Source of the DNA: Arthrobacter ramosus
GTDB lineage: Bacteria > Actinomycetota > Actinomycetes > Actinomycetales > Micrococcaceae
Direction of reading: 5' to 3'
Length of the DNA stretch: 64,000 bases
NCBI RefSeq assembly: GCF_039535095.1
Contig: NZ_BAAAWN010000001.1
Coordinates: 2,232,001 to 2,296,000 of the forward strand
Below, in pieces: positions 17,623 through 26,802 of the stretch. A program made the position numbers and the translations under genes. Within the stretch, counting starts at the first letter, position 1. Each line of letters opens with the position of its first letter. The notes beneath the pieces are model-generated. The model searched no databases. It saw only the letters and a program-made list of their open reading frames with translations, and was not told the DNA's origin.

Positions 17623-18652
17623 TGCCCGGCGGTGCCGACTGGCCCAGTGTCAGCGTCGTGATCTGTTGTTTCACCGAAGCCCGGTGGGAGTTGCTGCTCC
17701 ACGGGCTCGCTTCGGTTCAGTCTCAAACGCTCCGGCCGGAACAGCTTGTCCTCGTGGTTGACCACAACGAGGATCTGTACCGGCGGTTGGGTGTGTACCG
17801 GCGACTGACGGGTGCGCTGCTGGGGGTCGAAGTAGTGGAGAACTCGGGGCCCCGGGGCTTTCCGGCGCCCGCAACACCGGAGTGAAGGCGGCAACCGGTG
17901 ACATTGTGGCCTTCCTCGACGATGACGCCGAAGCCGCCCCGGACTGGCTGGCCCGGCTCGTCCTGCTCTATGACGATCCGGATGTGTTGGCGGTCGGGGG
18001 CAGGGTTGAACCCGTGTGGGAATCAGGTCGTCCGGCGCACTTTCCCGAAGAGCTTGATTGGATTGTCGGGTGCACCTATAAAGGCTTGCCCAGAGTCGCG
18101 GCTCAGGTGCGTAACGTGATCGGCGCGAACATGTCCTTCCGCTGCGATGTCTTTGAGCGGGTCGGCGGGTTCAATGCTTCCCTTGGCCGGCAGGGTGATC
18201 GTCCGCTTGGATGCGAGGAGACCGAATTGTGTCTGAGGGCATCCATGGCCTCTCCCGGCACCCGCGTGGTTTACGAACCGGCAGCCGTGGTGCGCCACCA
18301 TGTGCCTGCGACGCGCGGTACCCTGCGCTACATGTTGTCGAGAGCCTGGTCAGAAGGTGTTTCGAAGGCTCAGGTGACCCGGCTTCTCGGGCGGAGCCAA
18401 ATCCTTGGACCGGAACGCCGATATGTCCGCCGAGTGCTGCCGCGCGCTGTTCTGGCCGGACTGCGCTCCTGCGCACACGACGGCGACGTCGGAGGACTGG
18501 CCCGGGCGGGAGTGATCGTAGCTGTCCTTGCTGTCACCGCGATTGGCTACCTGCAGAGCCTGTGGCAGTCGTCATCGCTTCCGGCGCGCGCATCCGGCTC
18601 CGTTATATACCGGCTTATTCGCGACAACAGTGGAGGCCGGCCCAGTGATTAA
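17622..18652 (+). pseudogene. Family 2 glycosyltransferase with apparent single-base frameshift
   Basis: The N-terminal half (SVSVVICCFTEARWELLLHG, LVLVVDHNEDLYRR) is read from ATG 17622. The rest (ATGDIVAFLDDDAEAAPDWL, NVIGANMSFRCDVFERVGGF, EETELCLRA) lies in the -1 frame from about 17860. The join should read as GT2 proteins do, PRG-(L)SGARNTGVKAATGD, and this is restored by adding one C near 17858-17862. As written, translation stops at TGA 17883-17885. The intact product would be a ~344-residue membrane-associated GT2 with a hydrophobic C-terminus. Sequencing error and true inactivation are both possible. Confidence 0.8.
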
Positions 18653-19733
18653 CCAGCAGATTGCCACGTCACCGGCCGTTGCCTTCGACATCCACGGACG
18701 TGTCGGAATCAGGGTCGCCCAGGGGACGCCAGGTGAGGCACAGCTACGTGACATGCTTGCCCCGTTCCTCGGCCCTTCGGCTTCAAACCTTCAGTTGAAC
18801 ATCAGCGGCGGCGTCACTCCGGTTCCCGCGCAATCCCACGCCGAAGACGCCTACCGGTACACAGACGATTCACTGTTCCTCCCGGAGGACCGGGTTCAGG
18901 TCACCCGCACGGAAAACGGCTTCACGGTCGAGGGGTCGGGCGAACTGCTGACGGCGGTCGTGCCGCTGTTGGACCACTTGTGCATCAGGCAGGACACAGC
19001 GATGGTTCACGCGGCGATGGTGAACTACCGGGGAGCGGGCATCCTGATGCCCGCATGGGGCGGCGTCGGGAAAACAAGTACGGTCGCGAAACTCTTGGCC
19101 ATGCCGGACGTCGCCTTCATGGCCGACGACTGGGGATTCATCACCGCCGAGGGGACGCTTCTGTCCTACGCAAAACCGATGTTCATCAAACCCCACCACC
19201 GGCCAATTTATCCGGACCTCTTCCAAGGAATCCGCAAGCCCCTCGCGCCGGGCTGGCTGACTTCGACCATCAGCAGCGTGGCCACCGCTGTACACCCTGT
19301 CATCGTCCGCTATCCACGCACGGCGGCGTTCACGCGTCGGTGGTCACCCGAGCACAGAATGGTCCACCCGGCAGACGTATTCGGCCCAGGGAAGATCGTT
19401 CCGCAGGCGCCCGCCCGGATCGCCGTCTTCCTCGAACGCTTCGACGGAGCGGAGGCCCGGTTGGAGCGCCGGACAGAAGCCTGGATGGCAGCGCGCATTG
19501 TGGGCAACTTTCATTCGGAATTGCCTTTGGTGTCGCGGCGACTCATCGAGGCCTTGGGGGCCACGGGTCTTGTGCCGTTGGGCGAGCATTTCTCCGCAAA
19601 AGCCTCCGTCATCACACGTGCGTTGAGTGATGTTCCTTGCTTCGTGCTTCGCCTTCCCGTGGCCTGGTCCGCCGACCGGACCTCAGATTTTGTCGCAGGC
19701 ACCGTCACCTCCATGGTGGACGGCCGGCCGTGA
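18645..19733 (+). CDS. HprK-like P-loop kinase in glycan operon
   Basis: This 362-residue protein resembles the C-terminal domain of HPr kinase/phosphorylase. The phosphate-binding loop AWGGVGKTSTV has Lys143, and VAFMADDWGFI holds Asp161/Asp162 as in the HprK DD motif. About 130 residues of unfamiliar sequence precede it. No HPr-type partner is nearby. Stand-alone HprK-like proteins occur in surface-polysaccharide and peptide clusters, where they are thought to phosphorylate a small molecule or sugar; that role is inferred here. GTG 18645 follows GGAGG by eight bases and overlaps the preceding gene; its own stop overlaps the next start (GTGA). Confidence 0.75.
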   Translation: MINQQIATSPAVAFDIHGRVGIRVAQGTPGEAQLRDMLAPFLGPSASNLQLNISGGVTPVPAQSHAEDAYRYTDDSLFLPEDRVQVTRTENGFTVEGSGELLTAVVPLLDHLCIRQDTAMVHAAMVNYRGAGILMPAWGGVGKTSTVAKLLAMPDVAFMADDWGFITAEGTLLSYAKPMFIKPHHRPIYPDLFQGIRKPLAPGWLTSTISSVATAVHPVIVRYPRTAAFTRRWSPEHRMVHPADVFGPGKIVPQAPARIAVFLERFDGAEARLERRTEAWMAARIVGNFHSELPLVSRRLIEALGATGLVPLGEHFSAKASVITRALSDVPCFVLRLPVAWSADRTSDFVAGTVTSMVDGRP

Positions 19734-21876
19734 GCAGGAATGCGGACGCTGGCCGCGTTCTGGACGTGTCTGTCGTGATCCCGGCCCGCAACGCTGCCAA
19801 CTGGCTCGGCGAATGCCTGAAGTCTGTCTTTGACCAGAACCCCCGCGAGGTGATCGTCATCGACGGATGTTCGCACGACTCCACCGTGCAGATCGCCCGT
19901 TCCTACGGGGCACGCGTCATCTCCGACAAGGGGCGCGGACTCCCGGCGGCGCGGATGCTCGGTGCCAGGGCCGCGCACTCCGATCTTGTCGCACTCATCG
20001 ATGCCGACGTCGTCGTACCCACAGGCGTCCTGGCAAAACTGATTGCGGAGTGCAAAGCAGGCGGCTTCGACGGTTTGCAGTTTGGACTTGTGAGCGAGCC
20101 CGACGGCGCCGGCTACTGGGGAGCCGCCCTAGCCTGGCACCATAACCACAGCAGAGTCCGCTCATGGTTTGGTGTCAGTGCCACGCTCATGCGCCGCAGC
20201 GTGCTGCTTGAGGCCGGGTTCGATGAAAGCTTCCGGTCGGGCGAGGACATCGAGCTCCGGATCCGGCTCGAGGACGGTGGATACCGCCTCGGCGTCTCCC
20301 CCACGACTTTCGTGAGGCACCGGTTCGCTGACACCTTCGGGTATGCCCGCGACCAGTGGCTCCAGGACGGGGCAGGCTTGGCGCGCACAATGTACAAGCA
20401 CCCCGGCCGGGCCGGATGGCTGGTGCTGTTGCCTTTGCTCGCAACGGTACGAGGCGTCCTTCTCTCCCTGGCCACAGCCCCCCGATACCTGCCCTACTGG
20501 GCTGGCTTCCTCGTATACAACTACGGGGCCTTTTGCAGCACCTTGCTGCGCCTTCCCAAGCAAGGACTGTCCCTCGGCGGGAATGCGGTGTGGCTGGCCG
20601 CTGCCCGTATCACGCCAATGGCCGCGGGGTTGCTGTTCTGGGCACTTGCCGCTCTGGTGATTCCCCCCGATCGTCTGGGGTTGGCCTCTGCCGTGGTCTC
20701 CGCCACCATGCTGACGGTGCAATTGGGCATGCTTGGCGTCGGCCCCGCAACCCTGACGCTCCTGCCAGCCCAAGCGGACCGTGGCAGAAACCTGATACCG
20801 GCAAGCGTCGCAGCCGTAGGCTTCTCGTCGCTGCTCACGGCAACCGGGCTGGTCGTTGTGACCTATTTCTTGGGATCCGGCGTCGGGACCGCTTGGAAAG
20901 ATCCGGCCGTGAGCGCCGCCTTTTTCGCGGCAGCGCTCCTTGCCGCTGTCGCGTACCAGTTCGACCACATCGCCGTCGCCCAGGCAAGGGCAGATCGGGC
21001 ACTGACGCGCAGCCTAGTGCAGGCCCTGTTCCAGCTCGCCACCCTGGCGGCCTTCTTGTTTGCAGGTTACCGAGAACCGGCGGCTATCGTCGTCTCCGTG
21101 GCCACGGGCGCCTTGGCGAGCGTACTGCTTGGCCTGCACCAGCTCAGACGCACCGATACGGTTCCGGACTGGACGCGGGTGAATTGGCGCGACACGATGA
21201 AGGTCTGGGCGCCGAGCCTCCGGCAGCATGCACTGATGCTTGCCGACCGCGCGCCCGGCTACGTCCTTCCACTCGTCGTAGCAGCGGCCCTGAGCACGTC
21301 GGCCGCGGCGGCCTGGTACGTCGTCTGGATGCTGGCTTCAGCAATCTTTTTCGTGCCGCAATCAGCTGGCTACTCGCTCCAGACCGCCATCGCGGCGGAC
21401 ACCCCCGACCCTCATCTTTCCTCACTCCCGGCCTTGATCCGAAAGGCCTTGCGGACGAGTCTTTTCCTTACCGCCTTTGCCGGGTTCTGCTGCTGGGAGC
21501 CGGTTCACTGTTGCTGCCTCTTTTGGGGTCCGGCTACGCTTCGGCGTGGGTGCTGCTACCTGTGCTGGTCCCGGCGCTGATGCTCACCTGCTTTACACAG
21601 GTCTATTACGGGGTGTGCCGATCCACCGGACGTTTAGCTGAATCCACGGTGGTCGCGATTGCGGCGTGCGTCCTCGCTGTGGCGCCGGCTCCGGCCGTCG
21701 CCCAATACTATGGGCTCACAGGGGTATCCGTACTCTGGTTGACCACCCAACTGTGCGCGGCCTTAGTCGCCGCGGGGCGGCTGCACCGCTTCGTACGCGG
21801 CCGTCGCATTGCCCCCGTCAAACACAATATCGAGGGGGCGGCCGGGTCGCGTGCGCACGGAGTACCGGCTCCGTGA
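19730..21876 (+). pseudogene. GT2 glycosyltransferase-flippase fusion with apparent frameshift
   Basis: Residues 1-~290 are a family 2 glycosyltransferase (LDVSVVIPARNAANWLGEC, VIDGCSHDST, LVALIDADVVVP, SGEDIELRIRLED). From ~residue 285 the chain becomes polytopic and resembles an oligosaccharide flippase (Wzx/MOP type: ITPMAAGLLFWALAALVIPP, LGMLGVGPATLTLLPAQ, LADRAPGYVLPLVVAAALS). Near 21481-21484 the frame changes by one base: ...FLTAFAG continues as VLLLGAGSLLLPLLGSGYA in the -1 frame, which runs to TGA 21876. One extra G would restore a ~715-residue protein. As written, it ends at 21580. The start GTG 19730 overlaps the upstream stop. Confidence 0.75.
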
Positions 21877-23771
21877 TGGCCGAGCGAACCCTCCGAGGGG
21901 TCTCCGTCACCCGCGTGCACCGACCCGACGTCGGCATAGTCACCTTCGGCACAACCGGCAGGAACCGTCCCCACAAAGCCCAGCATCGGGCCGACCGGGG
22001 AGACCCCCGGGTTGTGGCGGTACTCGCGGGGATAGCGGCGATCGCCTTGATCCTGGGCGTTTGGACGCTCAAGACCGTGAACACGCAGGACATCGGCGGC
22101 GCCGGCCTGATCCAGGCGCTCCCCGCCACCTACTTTGTCGCGTTGGGGCTGAGCCTGACCGGTTTCGTCGGCGCCCTTGGACAAAAAGTTCCTCGCCCGT
22201 GGTTGCTCGCCATTCAGCTTTTGGTTCTCATCGTCGTCCTGCACGGGGCTGATCCGATCATTCACGGATTGCCCCGGCTGGAAGCCAGCTACCGCCACTT
22301 GGGCATCACCGACTTCATCGCACAGTCGGGCGGCCTGGGCCGGAAGCTGGACGCGTATTTCAACTGGCCAGGGTTTTTCGGCATGCTGGCGATGCTCTCC
22401 AACACCACCGGAGTCCACGACCTGACCTGGGCGGCCACCTGGGCGCCTGTCGGCGTCAACGTCTTACTCATGCCCGCCCTGCTGGCCCTGGCCCAGCGCC
22501 TCACCTCCGGCCCAAGGCAAGCGTGGGCAGCGGTGTGGATGTTCTACCTGGCCAGCTGGGTCGGGCAGGACTACCTCGCCCCTCAGGCCTGCGCTTTGCT
22601 GCTGCTGCTGACCCTGACGGCCTGTGTCCTGGCGGCATTCCCCGGGTGGCCGTGGAAGTCGACAGGAAAACTCGCCCACCGGCTCAAGGACCTCGTGCAT
22701 CGACTTGAACCCGGGCGTCCGGCTCCGGTGCCAGCCGAACTATCGTCGGCCGGCACCGTCATGCCAGCTGTGGTGTGCCTTGTATTCCTGGCAGGGATGA
22801 CCGTTGCCCATCAGCTCACGCCTTTCGCCGCAATCCCTGTCCTGGTGCTACTGGCCCTGAGCGGACGGTGCCGGCTACGGTCCCTACCGGTCCTGGCGTT
22901 GCTGTTTCCCATCTGCTGGCTGGTCCTGGCCGCTACCCCCTTCCTCATCGGACATCTGCAGACCCTCTTCGGGTCCATCGGCAACATCAACGCCGCCACG
23001 TCCGCCTCGCTGCTCAACCGGGTGGGCGGCAGCCCGACCCATCAATTCATTGTCTATTCCCGGCTCGCGGAAGGAGCCGTGGTCTGGATCCTCGCGGGAC
23101 TGGGTGGCCTCCAAGGACGACGGCTACGGATGCCATGGCTAACTGCCGCGCTGGGCACCGCGGCGCCTTTCGTCCTGTTCCCGCTCCAGTCCTACGGCGG
23201 CGAGCTTCTGCTACGGATATACCTTTTCAGCCTCCCGTTCGCCGCCAGCCTCGTCGTGCTTCCGTTCTTCCCCCGTGACTCCAGTCCACCCGGCGTGCGC
23301 CGCATGATCGCCCTCCTGCTGCTCGGATCCGTCATCGCCACGAGCACGGTGGCCGCCCGGTATGGCAATGACGCCATCGAGAATTTCACACCCGACGAGA
23401 TCGCCCTGGTCGACCGGCTCTACACCACCGCGCCCCCTGGTTCAGTCCTTATCGAGGCAGTGCACGACACGGCCTGGCGGTACAAGCACTACGCCGGATA
23501 CCGATACCACACGGTCCTCCAAGCAGAGCCGGCCCGCCCTGGCGATCCGCCGCCCGGCTGCGCATCGATAAACCAGCTTGTCCCTTCCACCGGCGCCTAT
23601 CTCGTCGTCACTTCAAGCCAGGCCATTGCTGCCGACGTGCTCAACACCGGACCGAGCGAAGGCCTGCAACACTTCATCGACAGGTGCGCCCAGCAAGGAG
23701 GCTGGTCAATGGAGTACCGCAACGCTGGCGGAGTGATCTACCACCTGCAAGGAGCACCGAATGGCATATGA
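21876..23771 (+). CDS. Polytopic membrane protein of glycan cluster
   Basis: This ~631-residue protein begins at ATG 21876, inside the stop of the flippase gene. After ~45 basic residues come some 12 hydrophobic segments (VVAVLAGIAAIALILGVWTL, LPATYFVALGLSLTGFVGAL, LLAIQLLVLIVVLHGADPII, LPVLALLFPICWLVLAATPF). The last ~130 residues are hydrophilic and probably outside. The shape recalls GT-C-type glycosyltransferases or polymerases that use lipid-linked sugars, but I cannot name a family or see a conserved Asp motif with certainty. Gene order suggests polymerisation or transfer of a flipped glycan. Confidence 0.65.
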   Translation: MAERTLRGVSVTRVHRPDVGIVTFGTTGRNRPHKAQHRADRGDPRVVAVLAGIAAIALILGVWTLKTVNTQDIGGAGLIQALPATYFVALGLSLTGFVGALGQKVPRPWLLAIQLLVLIVVLHGADPIIHGLPRLEASYRHLGITDFIAQSGGLGRKLDAYFNWPGFFGMLAMLSNTTGVHDLTWAATWAPVGVNVLLMPALLALAQRLTSGPRQAWAAVWMFYLASWVGQDYLAPQACALLLLLTLTACVLAAFPGWPWKSTGKLAHRLKDLVHRLEPGRPAPVPAELSSAGTVMPAVVCLVFLAGMTVAHQLTPFAAIPVLVLLALSGRCRLRSLPVLALLFPICWLVLAATPFLIGHLQTLFGSIGNINAATSASLLNRVGGSPTHQFIVYSRLAEGAVVWILAGLGGLQGRRLRMPWLTAALGTAAPFVLFPLQSYGGELLLRIYLFSLPFAASLVVLPFFPRDSSPPGVRRMIALLLLGSVIATSTVAARYGNDAIENFTPDEIALVDRLYTTAPPGSVLIEAVHDTAWRYKHYAGYRYHTVLQAEPARPGDPPPGCASINQLVPSTGAYLVVTSSQAIAADVLNTGPSEGLQHFIDRCAQQGGWSMEYRNAGGVIYHLQGAPNGI

Positions 23772-24144
23772 GCAAAGGGCAGTGGGCATCACCAGCGCCG
23801 TCATAGGCGCCGTGGCACTTGCTTCGATTCCCCTATCCTTCACCGGACCAGCGGAGCTGCGCCTTGCCGTCATAGGGCCGTTCCTCCTCGCCGGACCGGG
23901 AACGGCGCTCATCCTGTTCCTGAAACCGGCCCGGCTTCAAAAAGGAACCGGATTCGAGGTGCTACCACTGGCCGCCGCAATAGCGGTGAGCTTCAGTCTT
24001 GCCTCCGGGATCCTGCTCTCAACGGCGATGCTCTACACCGGTTTCTGGCACCCGTCCGCCGCCGTTTGCCTCTTGGCCGGGCTGACATTGGTCCTGCTCG
24101 CGGCCGTCGGCCGGCGGTCCAGGAGGAAGGAAGCGGCGCGATAG
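23761..24144 (+). CDS. Small membrane protein
   Basis: This 127-residue protein overlaps the upstream membrane-protein gene by 11 bases and probably ends the operon. It has four likely membrane helices (AVGITSAVIGAVALASIPLS, LRLAVIGPFLLAGPGTALIL, LPLAAAIAVSFSLASGILLS, AAVCLLAGLTLVLLAAVG) and a basic tail. I do not recognise the family. A helper or subunit role for the large membrane protein is plausible from the overlap. Confidence 0.6.
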   Translation: MAYEQRAVGITSAVIGAVALASIPLSFTGPAELRLAVIGPFLLAGPGTALILFLKPARLQKGTGFEVLPLAAAIAVSFSLASGILLSTAMLYTGFWHPSAAVCLLAGLTLVLLAAVGRRSRRKEAAR

Positions 24145-24164
24145 CGAATGGGCGGGCAATGCAC

Positions 24165-25097
24165 CTACGCTTTCGCCCAGATTGCCACCCAGGCCACCTG
24201 AAGGTGCCCGGCTGTTGCCGGTGCGGGGCAGCCGGTCAGGCAGGATTCGGTCTGGAGGATGTAATGCATTGGCTTGTCGGGAATGCCGACAGTGTTGACA
24301 CCGATCGAGACACCGTCGAGGAAGAACTCAACGCGCCCAGGCGTCCATTCGGTTGTCGCGGTATGCCAGGCCGTGAACCGCGCACCAGACTGGTTTTCAT
24401 GGAAGATGTTCTTGTCCGACCCGGCCTGATGGACGGCACCGTAAAAGGACTTGGACAGATCACCTTCGGGGTAATCGATCTCGCCGTCACGCGGCCACAC
24501 TCCGCTATCGGGCCACAGCAGCCACGCCGTCTTGAACCCCTGCAAGGCCTCGGACCTGAACCGCACCGAATACCGCCCGTACAGCAGGCTGTCGTACGGG
24601 CGCCCGTTGGCCGGCTGAAGCTTTGGCGCGGGTGCCGCCCCCATCGAGACACCCTTTTCGGTGTGCAGGTACATGTCGAGCATCCCGTCCTTGACGCTGA
24701 GCACCTTCGATGGGTAGTACCCCGACCTGCCGCCGCTTTGCTGACCGGCTGTGTCCGGTGTGCCGTCAGCGTAGTTGACACTCCACCTCGCGCGGTACGC
24801 CGGCCCGGGGAAGCTCCCAAGCGGGACGTCCCCCTCGCTGAAATCTTCGCTGAATACTTGCCGCCACCCGGGCAGATCACCCACTGGCATCTGTCCGGTC
24901 GCCTGGGACTGCCCCGTTCCCGCCCCCGCCGTCGAAGGTGCGGCGGTCTTGTGTGGGTCAGTGGGGCCCGCGATCGTCGGAACGTCAGCGACACATCCGG
25001 AGGCGGCCAGCGACAAGGCCGCGACGAGCGCGATCATCATGTTGGCACGGAGGACCGCCCCCACGGCCTTTTTGTTTCGCCGTTGCTCGGTGCGCAT
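24165..25097 (-). CDS. GH16-like glycoside hydrolase, lipoprotein
   Basis: This ~310-residue secreted lipoprotein begins at ATG 25097 with basic residues, a hydrophobic segment and a lipobox (LAASGC) at about residue 30; the longer frame to 25370 has no signal. The catalytic domain carries DGEIDYPEGD, which fits the GH16 motif E-x-D-x-x-E (nucleophile and acid glutamates), and WLLWPDSGVWP upstream. GH16 enzymes cut or transglycosylate beta-1,3/1,4-glucans and galactans. Convergent to the glycan operon and membrane-anchored, it may trim or release the polymer made by it. Confidence 0.8.
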   Translation of the reverse strand: MRTEQRRNKKAVGAVLRANMMIALVAALSLAASGCVADVPTIAGPTDPHKTAAPSTAGAGTGQSQATGQMPVGDLPGWRQVFSEDFSEGDVPLGSFPGPAYRARWSVNYADGTPDTAGQQSGGRSGYYPSKVLSVKDGMLDMYLHTEKGVSMGAAPAPKLQPANGRPYDSLLYGRYSVRFRSEALQGFKTAWLLWPDSGVWPRDGEIDYPEGDLSKSFYGAVHQAGSDKNIFHENQSGARFTAWHTATTEWTPGRVEFFLDGVSIGVNTVGIPDKPMHYILQTESCLTGCPAPATAGHLQVAWVAIWAKA

Positions 25098-25414
25098 GGG
25101 AGCAAGTTTGGCGGCAAATCCACGCCGAAACAAGGCCCGGGCGGCGATCCGTCTGCGCCCTTCCGTCAGCGCGCCCATCCTTCGGTCCGGACCGGAGCCA
25201 CTGCATCCGCAGGCCGGGCACGGGCGCAAACTCACAGGGAACCCGAAGCTGGGGACCATAGCCCAGTTGAACTTAGTGTGCAACAGTGTCCGGACCGGAC
25301 GCTTCGTAATACCTGATACACCAAGACGAGGCATGCCCCTTCGTCGCAGGCCTGCCAGCAGGCCAGTCACGGCCGCTGACCACGGTCGGAGGAATTGGGA
25401 GGAAGCAGGATCAC
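25098..25414. promoter_or_regulatory. Divergent promoter region with repeated GTCCGGACCGGA
   Basis: About 317 bases lie between the GH16 lipoprotein and the phosphoesterase genes, which point away from each other. No gene with a start signal is present. The 12-mer GTCCGGACCGGA occurs twice, at 25185-25196 and 25288-25299, and contains the palindrome TCCGGA. A short GGCCTGC/GCAGGCC hairpin lies near 25348-25362. The repeated 12-mer could be a regulator site, but this is unproven. Confidence 0.35.
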
Positions 25415-26598
25415 ATGAGACTCAAAATGAAATCCGGCGGAAGGGTCCCGGGCCGCCGCCGTTCACGGGCTGTTCGCGTCGTCGTCGCGGTCGCCCTTGC
25501 GGTAATCAGCACTGCCTGCCAAGGTCCGTCCGGTGGCGGAACACCGGTTCCCGATCCCACCACCACCATCACCGGTTCCTCCCCGTCCCCAACCTCTGCT
25601 TCTTCGCCCCCGGCAGCCCCGCGCCCACAGCTGCCGCCGGGAAGATCGGGCACGTCTTCGTGATCAATTTGGAAAACCAGAGCTACAACAAGACCTGGGG
25701 TCCGGATTCGGCAGCCCCTTACCTCTCCCAAACTCTGCGCAGCCAAGGCGTCCTCCTGACCCAGTACTACGGCGTCGCTCATCATTCCAACCCCAACTAT
25801 CTGGCCCAGATCTCCGGACAGGCATCCAACCCGATGACGCGCAATGACTGCACGACTTACGCGCCGTTCATCCAAACCGGAACCGCCGACCCGGGCCAGG
25901 TGCTCGGATCGGGCTGCGTCTACCCCGCTTCAGTCCCGACGCTGGCCGGGCAACTTAGCGACGCCGGGAAGACCTGGAAGGGATACATGGAAGACATGGG
26001 CACGCCGTGCCGTCACCCTAGCCCAGGTGCAAAGGACAACTCCCAGAACGCCAAGATCAATGACCAGTACGCCACCCGCCACAATCCCTTCGTTTATTTC
26101 ACCAGCATCACTTCCTCCCCGGGCTGCCGAGACAACGTAGTGGACTACTCCAACCTCGCGAAGGACCTACAGTCTGCCGCAACCACTCCGGACCTGGCTT
26201 ACGTCAGCCCCAACCTCTGCCACGACGGCCACGACAGCCCTTGCGTCGACGGACAACCCGGCGGACTGGAGAGCGCCGACCTCTGGCTTAAGGAACAAGT
26301 CCCGGCCATCCTCAATTCACCGGCCTATCGGCAGGACGGCGTGCTCGTCATCACCTTCGACGAGGCCGACGGTAACGCAACCGGCCCTTCCGGCCTGCCA
26401 GGCGGAACAGCTGGAGGCCTTGTCGGCGCGCTTGTGCTCTCCCCGTTCACCAGTCCGGGCACCAGCAGCGGAACGATGTACAACCACTACAGCCTCCTCG
26501 CCACGATGGAGGACATCTTCTCCCTCCCCCGCCTGGGCTACGCAGCGGCCCCGGGACTGCCCAGCTTCGGGCCGGACGTCTTCAGCGCCCACCCGTGA
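25415..26598 (+). pseudogene. Secreted phosphoesterase (phospholipase C/acid phosphatase type) with apparent frameshift
   Basis: From ATG 25415 (preceded by GCAGGA) residues 1-~75 form a lipoprotein signal (VVVAVALAVISTAC) and a Pro/Ser/Thr linker. The enzyme domain follows in the -1 frame: KIGHVFVINLENQSYNKTWG, YYGVAHHSNPNYLAQISGQ, WKGYMEDMG, HNPFVYF, LVITFDEADGN, MYNHYSLLATMEDIF. These are the metal-binding motifs of the phosphoesterase family (PF04185). One base is missing in the linker between about 25600 and 25650, where there are C-runs. As written, translation ends at TGA 25661-25663. The enzyme would act outside the membrane on phosphate esters. Confidence 0.75.
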
Positions 26599-26659
26599 CC
26601 TTGCGGTCAACCGGTGATGTCTCCACGCGACCGCTGTTATCTACACACCCCCGGATTTG

Positions 26660-26677
26660 GTAACGCACCTGTAACCG
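26660..26677 (+). promoter_or_regulatory. GTAAC direct repeat, candidate SARP site
   Basis: GTAACGCACCTGTAACCG contains GTAAC at 26660-26664 and at 26671-26675, an 11-base period. The arrangement and flanks (GGTAAC-N5-TGTAAC) are the same as at 16557-16573 before the glycan operon. It lies about 130 bases upstream of the secreted repeat protein, in a promoter position. Confidence 0.55.
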
Positions 26678-26802
26678 CCCCCATGGTGCCATAGGTTCTC
26701 GACGGTGTTGCCGGGTGCCTGGGCCACGAACCTCCGCACCTACCGGCAGCTTTTCGGCACCACTGTGGTGGCGGACGATGAACGAAGTGGGAGGACAGAT
26801 CA

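Noticed and set aside
17571..18652. A programmed frameshift in the second glycosyltransferase
   Set aside because: I see no slippery heptamer with a following pseudoknot at the break; a simple one-base loss fits better.
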